From contig NC_016791.1 of assembly GCF_000244875.1 (NCBI RefSeq), positions 4,531,001 to 4,595,000 of the forward strand: a stretch of DNA of 64,000 bases. The letters are read 5' to 3'. Each line of letters opens with the position of its first letter. Position 1 is the first letter of the stretch. Below are positions 54,475-62,977 of the stretch, one piece after another. The translations under genes and the position numbers were made by a program. The stretch comes from Clostridium sp. BNL1100 (GTDB lineage Bacteria; Bacillota; Clostridia; Acetivibrionales; DSM-1351). Under the pieces are notes generated by a model. That model had not been told where the DNA came from, searched no databases, and worked only from the letters and a program-made list of their open reading frames with translations.

Positions 54475-54876
54475 TTACAAACCTGATTTTATAATCTTTA
54501 CATAAAACTTTCTGTTTCTTGGTCCGTCAAACTCGCAGAAATAAATTCCCTGCCAGGTGCCAAGCAGTAATTTTCCTTCTTCAACAATGATGTACTGGCT
54601 GCTGCCCATGGCACTGGCTTTTAAATGTGCTGAACTATTTCCCTCATAGTGCCTGAATTCGGCCCTGTCGGGATAAGCCTTATCCAAACCGTAAAGCATA
54701 TCTCTAACCACATCAGGGTCAGCATTTTCATTAATAGTAATCCCGGCAGTTGTGTGGGGACAATATACCAAAACCGCCCCATCGCTTATCCCGCTTTCAG
54801 CCACGGTCTCAGCAACCCTCCCAGTAATATTATAAAAATTCTGTCTTTCTGTTTTTAAGCTGAACTCACGTACCAT
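54475..54876 (-). CDS. YjbQ family protein (UPF0047)
   Basis: 133 residues, the family's normal length. It has the conserved VYCPHTTAGITINENADPDVV segment, HLKASAMGSS and LLLGTWQGIYFCEFDGPR. YjbQ proteins form trimers with a His-rich pocket, and some have weak thiamine-phosphate synthase activity; the true role is unclear. The ATG overlaps the last base of sfsA (54876), and GAGGT lies just upstream, so the two are coupled. Confidence 0.9.
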   Translation of the reverse strand: MVREFSLKTERQNFYNITGRVAETVAESGISDGAVLVYCPHTTAGITINENADPDVVRDMLYGLDKAYPDRAEFRHYEGNSSAHLKASAMGSSQYIIVEEGKLLLGTWQGIYFCEFDGPRNRKFYVKIIKSGL

Positions 54877-55556
54877 TACAATCTTACCTCCACTTGTTTA
54901 TCAATTTCTATAAGGCCCTCTTCCACTACACAATCAAGAGCCAATATATCCACACCTTTATTATGAGCAGATTTCAAAACATCTGCAAATTCTTTATGTG
55001 TTACGCTGTTGGGCTTAAAATAGTCCACATCTTTCATCTGTATTACAAAAATTACATACGCCTTATAACCGTCACGTAAGCTCTCAATAAGCTCATTTAT
55101 ATGCCTTACGCCCCTTTCGGTAGGTGCATCGGGAAAAAGCACTACATTATTTTCTTCAAGCGTTACTCCTTTTACCTCAATAAAAATCTTATCCTTTTTG
55201 GTTTCAACATAAAAATCAAACCTTGAATTTTTATATTTTGCCTCAGGTTTTATAAGAGTAACCTCATTAAATAAATTCCCCTTTTCCAGCCACTCCCGGA
55301 CCACTTTGTTTGGAACCTGACTATCCATATTAATATGCCTGGTTCCTTTTATAACGCTAATAAGGTCAAATCCTGTTTTACGGTGGGGATTATCAGATTT
55401 CTGAACATACACAACTGCACCCGGTAATAAAAGCTCTTTACATCTTCCGGTATTCTTAACATGACAGACCTCGGTGACACCATCAATTTTCACATATGCA
55501 ATGAATCTATTTGGCCTTTCAATGAATATTCCTTTTTTAATATTTTTATATTTCAA
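54876..55556 (-). CDS. sfsA: SfsA family protein (sugar fermentation stimulation / nuclease)
   Basis: 226 residues. It carries the SfsA marks: FIERPNRFIAYVKIDG, HVKNTGRCKELLLPGA, and the nuclease-like core SRFDFYVET...FIEVKGVTLEE with Asp, Glu and Lys of a PD-(D/E)XK site, then FPDAPTERG-RHI. SfsA is described as affecting maltose use in Escherichia coli, and related proteins have nuclease activity; the physiological role here is unknown. The start is TTG 55556 behind AGGAGG. It lies upstream of yjbQ in a two-gene unit. Confidence 0.92.
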   Translation of the reverse strand: MKYKNIKKGIFIERPNRFIAYVKIDGVTEVCHVKNTGRCKELLLPGAVVYVQKSDNPHRKTGFDLISVIKGTRHINMDSQVPNKVVREWLEKGNLFNEVTLIKPEAKYKNSRFDFYVETKKDKIFIEVKGVTLEENNVVLFPDAPTERGVRHINELIESLRDGYKAYVIFVIQMKDVDYFKPNSVTHKEFADVLKSAHNKGVDILALDCVVEEGLIEIDKQVEVRL

Positions 55557-55722
55557 TTTATCCTCCTACTGCCTGTCTCTTTGTAAATTACATCAAAAGA
55601 ATATCATATAATCCGGTAAAAAAACTATAAATATTTTGTTAATACAGTCTTAATATGGGTATAAATACATTAACTTTAATTTGGTTAATATACTAATAAC
55701 AATATATTGGAGGAGGTTTTCT

Positions 55723-56103
55723 ATGAAGACAGAAGTTGCTTATTATCGTTGCAAGCAGTGTGGCAATATTGTGAGTATAATAAAAAATGGTGGAGGGAAA
55801 CTGGTCTGTTGCGGTGAGCAGATGGAAAGACTTGAACCAAATACTACGGATGCAGCTCTAGAAAAACATGTTCCCGTAGCGGAAAGAAAAGACGGTCAGA
55901 TTGTAGTACAAATTGGTTCCGTGGCCCACCCGATGATTGATGCTCATTATATTGAGTGGATCGAAGTTGCAGGCGATGAAGGTACTGAAAGAATCGTTCT
56001 TTCACCCGGTGATGAGCCAAAGGCAGTTTTTGCAGACAAGAGTAACGCAGAAGTTTATGCATACTGTAATCTGCATGGATTATGGATGTCTCATGTAAAA
56101 TAA
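55723..56103 (+). CDS. dfx: Desulfoferrodoxin (superoxide reductase)
   Basis: 126 residues. The N-terminal desulforedoxin domain has the four Cys ligands of the rubredoxin-like centre (C10, C13, C29, C30; motif CKQCG...CCGEQM). The C-terminal superoxide-reductase domain has the His/Cys ligands of the catalytic iron (EKHVPV, HPMIDAHYIEW, YCNLHG). It reduces superoxide to hydrogen peroxide without oxygen release, typical of anaerobes. GGAGGAGG precedes ATG 55723; the open frame starts at 55681 but lacks support. It is a single-gene unit. Confidence 0.95.
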   Translation: MKTEVAYYRCKQCGNIVSIIKNGGGKLVCCGEQMERLEPNTTDAALEKHVPVAERKDGQIVVQIGSVAHPMIDAHYIEWIEVAGDEGTERIVLSPGDEPKAVFADKSNAEVYAYCNLHGLWMSHVK

Positions 56104-56152
56104 TTATAATGGCCCTGTAAAGTGACTTGCTTTGCAGGGCTTATTAGTTACT

Positions 56153-56821
56153 CTATAAATGTATTAATTCTTGTTCCTCGTTGACAATTGCTATAGATGC
56201 ACTCGCTCCTATTCTGGTTGCACCGGCTTCTACCATTGCCTTTGCGGTCATATAATCCCGTATACCCCCGGCTGCTTTTACTCCCATATCAGGACCCACA
56301 GTTTTTCTCATAAGCCTCACATCATCAATTGTAGCCCCTCCTGTACTGAATCCGGTAGAAGTCTTAACAAAATCGGCTCCTGCTGCTTTGCATATTTTAC
56401 AACAAATAACTTTTTCCTCATCAGTAAGGAGGCATGTTTCAAGTATTACCTTAACAATTGCCCTTCCCGCTGTTGCCTCTACTACTGCTCCAATATCTTT
56501 TTCTACATAATGAAAATCCCCTGACTTAACAGCTCCTACATTTATTACCATATCAATTTCTCCGGCACCGTTTTCTACTGCCTCAACAGTTTCTGCAACC
56601 TTGGATGCGGTTGACGTAGCCCCCAGAGGAAAACCTACTACCGTACAAACCTTTATATCGGTTTCCTTCAAAATCTCACTGCATAGTGTCACATAACAAG
56701 GATTAACACAGACGGAAGCAAATTTGTACTCTATAGCCTCTTTGCATAGTTTCTTTATCTGCTCCTTACAAGTCTCGGGCTTTAATGCTGTGTGGTCAAT
56801 TAAACCAGCCAACTTAGTCAT
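56153..56821 (-). CDS. deoC: Deoxyribose-phosphate aldolase
   Basis: 222 residues, TIM barrel of the DeoC family. The start [16 protein letters not shown] is typical, and the Schiff-base lysine is in [14 protein letters not shown] (about residue 150). The second Lys/Asp pair lies in [14 protein letters not shown]. It splits deoxyribose 5-phosphate to acetaldehyde and glyceraldehyde 3-phosphate, allowing use of deoxynucleosides. GGAGGT precedes ATG 56821. It stands alone here; no deoB or pyrimidine nucleoside phosphorylase is near. Confidence 0.95.
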   Translation of the reverse strand: MTKLAGLIDHTALKPETCKEQIKKLCKEAIEYKFASVCVNPCYVTLCSEILKETDIKVCTVVGFPLGATSTASKVAETVEAVENGAGEIDMVINVGAVKSGDFHYVEKDIGAVVEATAGRAIVKVILETCLLTDEEKVICCKICKAAGADFVKTSTGFSTGGATIDDVRLMRKTVGPDMGVKAAGGIRDYMTAKAMVEAGATRIGASASIAIVNEEQELIHL

Positions 56822-56884
56822 AAATACCTCCGGATATATAAATTAGTACATAAATATTATTTACCAATATTTCGGATTTATCAA

Positions 56885-56917
56885 GAAAAAAAATAGGTTA
56901 GTCTTCGTTGACTAACC
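56885..56917 (-). terminator. Terminator with no obvious gene in front of it
   Basis: GGTTAGTC / GACTAACC (8-bp stem, loop TTCGTT) followed on the minus strand by TATTTTTTTTC. No recognised leftward gene lies between it and the divergent gene at 57079, so it may end a small RNA or an antisense transcript, or act as a leader terminator for deoC. Confidence 0.65.
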
Positions 56918-57078
56918 ATGTAAAGGGGGTCAAAATGTATTTTGTGAGGTCAATATTATAATCGCCATAATTAATAAAATTTATACAATTATTTTGAAAA
57001 ATCTGATTATTATATTTATTTATTTCCATGTAAATAATAAATTTAATAAAATAAATACCTAAAGAAGGAGCTGCGTCT

Positions 57079-57324
57079 ATGGAGTTGCAAAACAATGTTA
57101 TAAATGCCGAGAATTTAAATGAAAACAATACTTTGTCAGTTGTTCAAGATAAACTTAAACCTGGGGATACAATGATTCTTGATGTAGGATATAACTATTT
57201 TCATCAGGCCGACAAACTCTATGAAATGCTTGTAAATGAAGGCTATTATGTTAGAAAAACCTTTGTAAACGGACGAAATCAATTACTTGTTGCTCAAAAG
57301 GATGAGAAGCATCAAATGTATTAA
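57079..57324 (+). CDS. Small protein of unknown function, 81 aa
   Basis: 81 residues. A polar N-terminus (residues 1-25) precedes a compact fold LKPGDTMILDVGYNYFHQADKLYEMLVNEGYYVRKTFVNG, resembling the C-terminal half of TusA/SirA-like proteins (GD-x-hydrophobic, helix, strand-loop-strand). The cysteine that TusA uses is absent, so sulfur transfer is not expected. It is cytoplasmic. AGGAG precedes ATG 57079. A bidirectional terminator shared with the facing lipid kinase gene follows. The family is uncertain. Confidence 0.7.
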   Translation: MELQNNVINAENLNENNTLSVVQDKLKPGDTMILDVGYNYFHQADKLYEMLVNEGYYVRKTFVNGRNQLLVAQKDEKHQMY

Positions 57325-57344
57325 ATAGTATGTAAAACTATAAA

Positions 57345-57386
57345 AAGACCTGCTGCTTAACTATAACCATTAACCCAGCAGGTCTT
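57345..57386. terminator. Bidirectional terminator between the 81-aa gene and the lipid kinase gene
   Basis: AAGACCTGCTG / CAGCAGGTCTT, 11-bp perfect stem with a 20-base loop. A-rich and T-rich flanks lie on both sides. Confidence 0.8.
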
Positions 57387-57404
57387 AATATTTATTAAAT
57401 ACAT

Positions 57405-58298
57405 TTATTTATTTTCTCCAAAAGGAACAAAAACTTCAAGAACCATCTGCTTGAATTCAATACTGGCCGGGAACAGCTCTGATCGTTCACCGTCCACCGT
57501 CAGTGCCAGTGGCATTTTACTGCTCAGTTCGCATTTTCTGGCCTTTAGAATGATTACGTTCTTGTCATTGACAGATTCCTTACTTAATACCTTAAAAAAG
57601 ATACTTGCAAGGTTTATATTTGAACATTTCTTAACAAGGATAATATCCATGTACCCATCAGTATAATCTGCCTGATTCAAAAGATTGGGAAAGCCGGCTG
57701 CCTGTTTTCCGTTAACAATCAGGAATAAAAGAAACTTACCTTCAATAATATGGTCATCCGCAGCAATTTTCAGATCAAAGCTTTTAATATTAGTCAATTC
57801 GGAAATACCTTTTAAGTAATAAGCAAAAGGCCCAAAATTCTTTTTAAGCTCACTGTTTGTATTAAAAGAAACGTCTACAAAATTTCCTCCTGCAAATGTA
57901 CTTAGAAAATACTGTGAATTGTTTATGTAGCCCACATCGCACATAATTGTATTACCCTGAAGAATTATATCTATACTTTCTTTAAAAGAGTTTATTCCAA
58001 GACACTTTGCAAAATCGTTACATGTCCCTGAAGGTATGACTCCTAAGGGCATCTTAATACCGTTGTTCAACAGCAGGTTGGCTACAAAATTGATTGTCCC
58101 ATCGCCGCCGGACGCAGCAACAAAGTCATATGTTCCTGACTGCAATGCACTAATGAGATAATCGCTGTTAGTATCCGTCAACCTGTATGGCTGAGCAAGA
58201 ATACCCTTGTCTTGAAATGAGGACAAAATAAAGTCCAGTTCACTGGGAATCTTATGTCCCCCGGAAACAGGGTTATATACAAATAATGCGTTTCTCAC
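57405..58298 (-). CDS. YegS/DagK-family lipid kinase
   Basis: 297 residues of the diacylglycerol/sphingosine kinase family. It has FVYNPVSGGHK at the N-terminus, the nucleotide motif ASGGDGTINFVANLLL (about 80-95) and LGVIPSGTCNDFAKCLG. It phosphorylates a lipid such as diacylglycerol, probably to recycle it to phosphatidic acid at the membrane; the precise substrate is not visible. The start is GTG 58298 behind GGGAGG. It is a single leftward gene, with the spore-protein gene 199 bases upstream in the same direction. Confidence 0.9.
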   Translation of the reverse strand: MRNALFVYNPVSGGHKIPSELDFILSSFQDKGILAQPYRLTDTNSDYLISALQSGTYDFVAASGGDGTINFVANLLLNNGIKMPLGVIPSGTCNDFAKCLGINSFKESIDIILQGNTIMCDVGYINNSQYFLSTFAGGNFVDVSFNTNSELKKNFGPFAYYLKGISELTNIKSFDLKIAADDHIIEGKFLLFLIVNGKQAAGFPNLLNQADYTDGYMDIILVKKCSNINLASIFFKVLSKESVNDKNVIILKARKCELSSKMPLALTVDGERSELFPASIEFKQMVLEVFVPFGENK

Positions 58299-58441
58299 AG
58301 GTCTATCCTCCCATTTTTGCAGAGTAAAGTTAAAAAATTCTCTATTAATTTATAATAAATGAAATTTAACACAAAAGCAATCTTAATAGGTATGATATTA
58401 ATAAATTTATTACATATGAGAATATTTCCGGGTATTAAAAT

Positions 58442-58479
58442 GGGGCGTCAGCAAGACTTTCGTCTTGCTGCAGGCCCCC
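58442..58479 (-). terminator. Terminator after the spore protein gene
   Basis: Long stem: GGGGC/GCCCC on the outside and CAGCAAGAC/GTCTTGCTG inside, loop TTTC, with an ATTTTAAT tract on the minus strand. It starts about 20 bases after the spore-protein stop. Confidence 0.78.
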
Positions 58480-58497
58480 AAACGACGCTAAGCCATC

Positions 58498-58668
58498 CTA
58501 ATGGTTGACACTTCTTTCAGCCATCTCAATTGCCTTCTTAACAATGTTTCCGCAATCTCTTGAAGATACTGCTCCCCATCCTTCGTTAGCAACTGTATTG
58601 TAGACTCCAAGTTCTCTGGCAATTTCCTCTTTAAGGGCATCTGACATTACACTTTTACGTCTACTCAT
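58498..58668 (-). CDS. Alpha/beta-type small acid-soluble spore protein
   Basis: 56 residues, too short for ordinary ORF lists. The sequence matches alpha/beta SASPs closely: SDALKEEIARELGV in the first half and GWGAVSSRDCGNIVKKAIEMAE in the second, including the conserved Gly-Trp-Gly and Gly-Asn regions that bind DNA. These proteins coat spore DNA and protect it from UV and heat. GGAGGC lies upstream of ATG 58668. It shows the organism forms endospores. A sigma-G/F promoter was not clearly identified. The leader is structured (58687-58747). Confidence 0.92.
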   Translation of the reverse strand: MSRRKSVMSDALKEEIARELGVYNTVANEGWGAVSSRDCGNIVKKAIEMAERSVNH

Positions 58669-58686
58669 GGTTAGTGCCTCCTTAAA

Positions 58687-58747
58687 CAGGCAGTCACCAC
58701 TGCGTAATTACATTTCAGGTGAAAGCAATTACGCTGTTCACTGCCTG
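58687..58747 (-). repeat. Nested inverted repeats in the SASP leader
   Basis: The outer arms are CAGGCAGT (58687-58694) and ACTGCCTG (58740-58747). The inner arms are GCGTAATT (58702-58709) and AATTACGC (58727-58734). All pair perfectly, so the SASP mRNA leader can form a two-part stem near its 5' end. The role is unknown; it could stabilise the message for use in the forespore. Confidence 0.6.
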
Positions 58748-59058
58748 AAATAGATTTTTTAGCGTACGCATATATTGTGTGAATTTTTACGAAAAATATT
58801 AAGGAAATGTAATCCACATTTTACACAGTCTAAAATTCATCATAAATTTCATACCACCACAATATATGCACTCATTCTTTAAATATTACATCAATATTTT
58901 GTATGGGCATTATCAATCGTGTATACAATCTACAATTAATTATTTTTAATCCACATTTGAACCTAAAATTGTGGATTACTTGTAGAAACCAATAATCCCT
59001 AAAAGCCCACTCCTTCTAGACGTTTAGCTTTTTTTAAAAATTAATATGTGAATAACTT

Positions 59059-59095
59059 AAAAAAAATGTGGATAAATAAAATTTTATCCACATTT
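59059..59095 (-). terminator. nadC terminator
   Basis: On the minus strand AAATGTGGATAAA / TTTATCCACATTT forms a perfect 13-bp stem with a 6-base loop and TTTTT after it, 18 bases beyond the nadC stop. The stem arms also read as DnaA-box 9-mers. Confidence 0.9.
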
Positions 59096-59113
59096 CATAC
59101 TTAATATATTTTA

Positions 59114-59950
59114 CTATTCAATATTCATACTGATATCAACAGAATTTGCAGAGTGAGTAAGTTTGCCTATAGATATAATATCAACTCCTGTTAACGCAAC
59201 ATTGTATATTGTCTCTTCACTTATATTTCCCGAAGCCTCCACAAGAGCCCTCTTATCAATAAACTTGACTGCCTCCGTCATCTGTTCATTTGACATATTA
59301 TCAAGCATAATTATATCAGCTTTGCACTCTAGAGCCTCACGAACCTCTTCCATAGATTCTACCTCTACTTCAATCTTTACAGTATGAGGTATACTTTTTC
59401 TTACACGTTCAACCGCGTTTCTTATCCCTCCGGCAGCAGCAATATGGTTGTCCTTTATTAGAACACCGTCAGAAAGTGAAAATCTGTGGTTTGCTCCTCC
59501 TCCTGCATTAACTGCATACTTTTCCAAAAGTCTCAGCCCGGGAGTAGTTTTTCTTGTATCAGTTACCTTTACAGGTAAGCCCTGCACTTTATTAACATAT
59601 CTGTTAGTCATTGTAGCAATTGCAGACAGCCTTTGCATAAAGTTTAATGCAGTCCTTTCACCTTTCAACAAAGCTCTTGTAGGACCGCTTACTTCTGCAA
59701 TAATATCTCCTTTTGATATCTTGTCTCCATCCTTTACAAAGGCTTTGAAACACACACCGCTATCCAGTACTTCAAAAACATATTTTGCAACATCAAGCCC
59801 GGCTATAACAGCGTCTTGCTTAGCCAGAAATTCAGCCTTGGATGCATCACCTTCTGAAATGATATTATCTGTAGTAATATCACCTAGAGGCATATCTTCC
59901 TTTAGTGCATTCATAACTATTTCATGGATATAAAGTTTACTAAGTTTCAT
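59114..59950 (-). CDS. nadC: Nicotinate-nucleotide pyrophosphorylase (quinolinate phosphoribosyltransferase)
   Basis: 278 residues, the usual length. It has the N-terminal segment EDMPLGDITTDNI, then RLSAIATMTNRYV, the signature DTRKTTPGLRLLEKYAV with substrate-binding Arg/Lys, the catalytic region GVLIKDNHI, and the C-terminal GNISEETIYNVALTGVDIISIG. It turns quinolinate and PRPP into nicotinate mononucleotide plus CO2. AGGAG precedes ATG 59950. It is the last gene of the leftward nadA-nadB-nadC operon, 11 bases after nadB. Confidence 0.96.
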   Translation of the reverse strand: MKLSKLYIHEIVMNALKEDMPLGDITTDNIISEGDASKAEFLAKQDAVIAGLDVAKYVFEVLDSGVCFKAFVKDGDKISKGDIIAEVSGPTRALLKGERTALNFMQRLSAIATMTNRYVNKVQGLPVKVTDTRKTTPGLRLLEKYAVNAGGGANHRFSLSDGVLIKDNHIAAAGGIRNAVERVRKSIPHTVKIEVEVESMEEVREALECKADIIMLDNMSNEQMTEAVKFIDKRALVEASGNISEETIYNVALTGVDIISIGKLTHSANSVDISMNIE

Positions 59951-59961
59951 TTTTCCTCCTT

Positions 59962-61566
59962 TTAAAATGGTGAAGCCATCTTGCCCTTCTCCAATTCTTT
60001 AACAATGTTTTTTCTCCAATTCACATCTTCAGTCTTGTCAAAATCTGTTCTATAATGTGCACCTCTACTCTCTTTTCTCTCAAGAGCAGATTCTATAACG
60101 AGGCCTGCTACTGTTAGCATATTCAATACTTCCAGCTTCACAAGACTGAATCCTGACAAATCGGTATACTTCTTATAAATATCATTAATAATTTCAGCAG
60201 CTTTTTCAAGACTTTGTTGATTTCTGATTATACCAACATACTTTGTCATAGCAGCCTGTATCTCTTCTTTCATAGTTTTGAGTGCTGCATCGTTATCTTT
60301 GTTTGAAATATAACTCATCTTTGAATTTACGGATGAATTATCACAATGTCCACCTTCTACCCCGATTTTCCTGGCGATTTTCCTTCCGAAAACCAGTCCT
60401 TCCAGCAAAGAATTGCTTGCCAGCCTGTTTGCTCCGTGAATCCCCGTACAAGCTACTTCTCCGCATGCATATAAGCCGGGAATATTGGTCTGCCCGTCAA
60501 CATCTGTTCTGATGCCACCCATACAATAGTGCTCTGCCGGAGCAACCGGAATAAAATCCTTGGATATATCAATTCCGTAATCAAGACATGTCTTGAAAAT
60601 ATTAGGAAATCTGTTTTCGAGATATTCTCTACTTTTAAAAGTAATATCCAGAAAAACGTTTTTAGAATCAGTGAGAGACATCTCCTTGAAAATTGCTCTA
60701 GAAACAACATCTCTAGGTGCAAGCTCACCTAACTCATGATATTTCCTCATAAAAGCTTCACCATTGCGATTTTTAAGTCGAGCACCTTCTCCCCTGACTG
60801 CCTCGGATATTAAAAAGCTTTTGTCCTTTGGGTGGTACAGTACTGTAGGATGGAATTGTACGAATTCCATATCCATTGCCTGAGCACCTGCTCTAAGACA
60901 CATTCCTACTCCATCCCCGGTTGCAACTTCAGGATTTGTAGTATGCGCATAAATCTGTCCAAAACCTCCGGTTGCAACTACCACAGAATTTGACTGGAAA
61001 ACTTTTATTTTATCTGAAATTTCATCGTAAACAATAACTCCTCTGCATTTTCCCTCATCAATAATAAGGTCAACAGCAAAGTGGCTTTCGAAAATAGATA
61101 TGTTCTTCTTCTTTCTGGCAACCTCAATAAGTTTATCACAGACTTCCTTCCCAGTTGTATCACCTGAGTGGATAATCCTGTTTACGCTGTGGGCACCTTC
61201 TCTTGTAAGGGATAGCTGTTGACCGCTTTTATCAAAGTTCACTCCCAGACTGCACAGTGTTCTAATATTTTCAGCAGCCTCTTCCACCAGAACCCATACG
61301 CTTGTTTCATCGTTTAATCCTGCACCGGCAAAAATAGTATCTTTGAAATGCAGCTGCGGTGAATCGTTCTTTTCATCAAGAGATACTGCTATTCCCCCTT
61401 GTGCAAGAACTGAATTACTTATGTCCAATGTCTCCTTTGTAATTATCCCAATCTGGAAACTGTCGGGTATTTCCAATGCAGTATATACTCCGGCTATTCC
61501 GCTACCAATAATTACGACATCCTTGTGTATGATCTCAACGTCAACCCTATTACTATCCTCTTCCAT
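59962..61566 (-). CDS. nadB: L-Aspartate oxidase
   Basis: 534 residues from ATG 61566, which has GGAGGG 7 bases upstream; the frame is open to 61581. It is a flavoprotein of the succinate-dehydrogenase fold: FAD motif VIIGSGIAGVYTALE, SVLAQGGIAVS, HGANRLASNSLLEGLVFG near the end of the FAD domain, and the C-terminal helical domain. It oxidises L-aspartate to iminoaspartate for quinolinate synthesis. In an anaerobe fumarate rather than oxygen is the likely acceptor (inference). It is flanked by nadA and nadC. Confidence 0.96.
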   Translation of the reverse strand: MEEDSNRVDVEIIHKDVVIIGSGIAGVYTALEIPDSFQIGIITKETLDISNSVLAQGGIAVSLDEKNDSPQLHFKDTIFAGAGLNDETSVWVLVEEAAENIRTLCSLGVNFDKSGQQLSLTREGAHSVNRIIHSGDTTGKEVCDKLIEVARKKKNISIFESHFAVDLIIDEGKCRGVIVYDEISDKIKVFQSNSVVVATGGFGQIYAHTTNPEVATGDGVGMCLRAGAQAMDMEFVQFHPTVLYHPKDKSFLISEAVRGEGARLKNRNGEAFMRKYHELGELAPRDVVSRAIFKEMSLTDSKNVFLDITFKSREYLENRFPNIFKTCLDYGIDISKDFIPVAPAEHYCMGGIRTDVDGQTNIPGLYACGEVACTGIHGANRLASNSLLEGLVFGRKIARKIGVEGGHCDNSSVNSKMSYISNKDNDAALKTMKEEIQAAMTKYVGIIRNQQSLEKAAEIINDIYKKYTDLSGFSLVKLEVLNMLTVAGLVIESALERKESRGAHYRTDFDKTEDVNWRKNIVKELEKGKMASPF

Positions 61567-61673
61567 TTTTTTACCCTCCATATCCCCATTTGTGTAAAGG
61601 AGCTGCTGATAAACGCTACTTAAAACAGTTCTGTTCCATGCTATGGGGTAAAGTACTTAATTGTTACAATTAT

Positions 61674-62588
61674 CTATTTTCCTACCGCCAGCATTTTATT
61701 TAAACTGCCGGACGCACGCTCAATAATATCTCTGTCCAATGTTATTTCATATTGTCTTTTTGCCAAAGCGTCATGAACACTCTGTAATGATGTCTTTTTC
61801 ATATTCGGACAAATCAGCCCGGTGGACATCATATAAAAAGTTTTATTTGGGTTTTCCTTTTTCAACTGATAAAGAACACCCATCTCAGTTCCGATAATAA
61901 ATTTATCATGTTCAGAATTTCTTGCGTAGTCAATAATCTGCTTTGTGCTTCCCACAAAATCTGCAAGCTCCTGTATCTCTGGCTGGCACTCCGGGTGTAC
62001 AAGTAAAATAGCATCAGGATGGAGCTTTTTTGACTCTACAACCGCATCTGCCTTGATTTTATGGTGTGTAATACAGTAGCCCTCCCAGAAAATAATATTC
62101 TTTTCAGGCACCATTTTCGCAACATAACTGCCAAGATTTTTATCAGGAGCGAAAATAATATCCTTTTTATCAATTGACCTGATAACATCCACTGCATTAG
62201 AAGAAGTACAACAAATATCGCATTCTGCCTTAACTTCTGCACTTGAATTTATATAACATACAACAGCTGCATCAGGATACTTTTTCTTTGCCTCTTTCAA
62301 AGCATCAGCCGTAACCATATCAGCCATAGGACAACCTGCGTTTATTTCAGGCAATAGAACCGTCTTTTCAGGCGATAAGATTTTAGCACTTTCCGCCATA
62401 AAATGTACTCCGCAGAAAACTATAGTATCAGCCTGACTTGAAGCACAAAACTGGCTTAAAGCAAAAGAATCTCCCGTAACGTCAGCTATTTCCTGCACCT
62501 CATCAACCTGATAGCTATGAGCAACAATAACTGCATTATGCTCTCTCTTCATTTTGTTAATATTACTAATCAACAAATTTTTATCCAT
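61674..62588 (-). CDS. nadA: Quinolinate synthase A
   Basis: 304 residues from ATG 62588 (GAGGG upstream; the frame is open to 62630), the normal length for the short NadA. The three Fe-S cluster cysteines are visible in [21 protein letters not shown] and TGLICPNM, and the substrate region IVAHSYQ is at the N-terminus. It joins iminoaspartate and dihydroxyacetone phosphate to quinolinate. It is the first gene of nadA-nadB-nadC. No NiaR-type operator was found by eye. Confidence 0.95.
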   Translation of the reverse strand: MDKNLLISNINKMKREHNAVIVAHSYQVDEVQEIADVTGDSFALSQFCASSQADTIVFCGVHFMAESAKILSPEKTVLLPEINAGCPMADMVTADALKEAKKKYPDAAVVCYINSSAEVKAECDICCTSSNAVDVIRSIDKKDIIFAPDKNLGSYVAKMVPEKNIIFWEGYCITHHKIKADAVVESKKLHPDAILLVHPECQPEIQELADFVGSTKQIIDYARNSEHDKFIIGTEMGVLYQLKKENPNKTFYMMSTGLICPNMKKTSLQSVHDALAKRQYEITLDRDIIERASGSLNKMLAVGK

Positions 62589-62713
62589 TATTTTACCCTC
62601 GTTATCTGTTAAAAATTCCACAATACGCAATCTACTTGAATAACCTGAAGTTTAAAATACTGCATTTATTTTAATACTTATAATTTGCTTTGTAAATGCT
62701 TTTATACTAAAAG

Positions 62714-62749
62714 AAAAAATCCCTTCATATAATAATGAAAAGATTTTTT
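62714..62749 (-). terminator. Terminator after the Feo-associated gene
   Basis: AAAAAAT / ATTTTTT outer arms with CTTCAT/ATGAA inner pairing; T-run on the minus strand. It lies about 38 bases beyond the stop of the gene at 62787. Confidence 0.75.
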
Positions 62750-62786
62750 ACATAATAATATTTTTAATTTAAGAAATAAGTAAATA

Positions 62787-62954
62787 CTACTTGTGGCATC
62801 TGCTGGATTCAGGACAGCCTGAACATCCGCAGCCACAGCTTGATTCACCATTTTTTCTCTGTCGGATTTTATAAATTATAACCCAGGCCATTAATCCGAA
62901 AACCACTGCAGATATTAAAATCGTTGCAATATTATCTTTTAAATATTGTATCAT
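62787..62954 (-). CDS. FeoB-associated Cys-rich membrane protein
   Basis: 55 residues. One membrane helix (ATILISAVVFGLMAWVIIYKI) is followed by a basic stretch and a cysteine cluster SCGCGCSGCPESSRC. This is the small Cys-rich protein family often encoded after feoB. The cysteines may bind iron or another metal on the cytoplasmic side; the function is not established. ATG 62954 is preferred because GGAGGGA lies 6 bases upstream; 62969 is the frame opening. It follows feoB by 23 bases. Confidence 0.85.
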   Translation of the reverse strand: MIQYLKDNIATILISAVVFGLMAWVIIYKIRQRKNGESSCGCGCSGCPESSRCHK

Positions 62955-62977
62955 ATAAAATCCCTCCAATCGCTGAA

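Larger units (their letters stand above)
58669..59113. other. Noncoding region with structured leader, DnaA-box-like repeats and nadC terminator
   Basis: 445 bases. It holds the SASP leader hairpins (58687-58747), three TAATCCACA-type sequences (58810-58818, 58947-58955, and the reverse copy 58970-58978) and the nadC terminator (59059-59095). No protein gene is visible. Confidence 0.6.

Noticed and set aside
56898-57128. 76-codon minus-strand frame overlapping the 81-aa gene
   Set aside because: It is AT-rich, low in complexity, has no ribosome site at either possible start and ends inside a terminator stem. The region is kept only as a possible small RNA.
59067-59092. Pair of exact DnaA boxes as evidence for an origin of replication
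   Set aside because: The two boxes form the perfect stem of the nadC terminator, and no dnaA, dnaN or AT-rich unwinding element with ordered boxes is here. They are counted only with caution in the DnaA finding.
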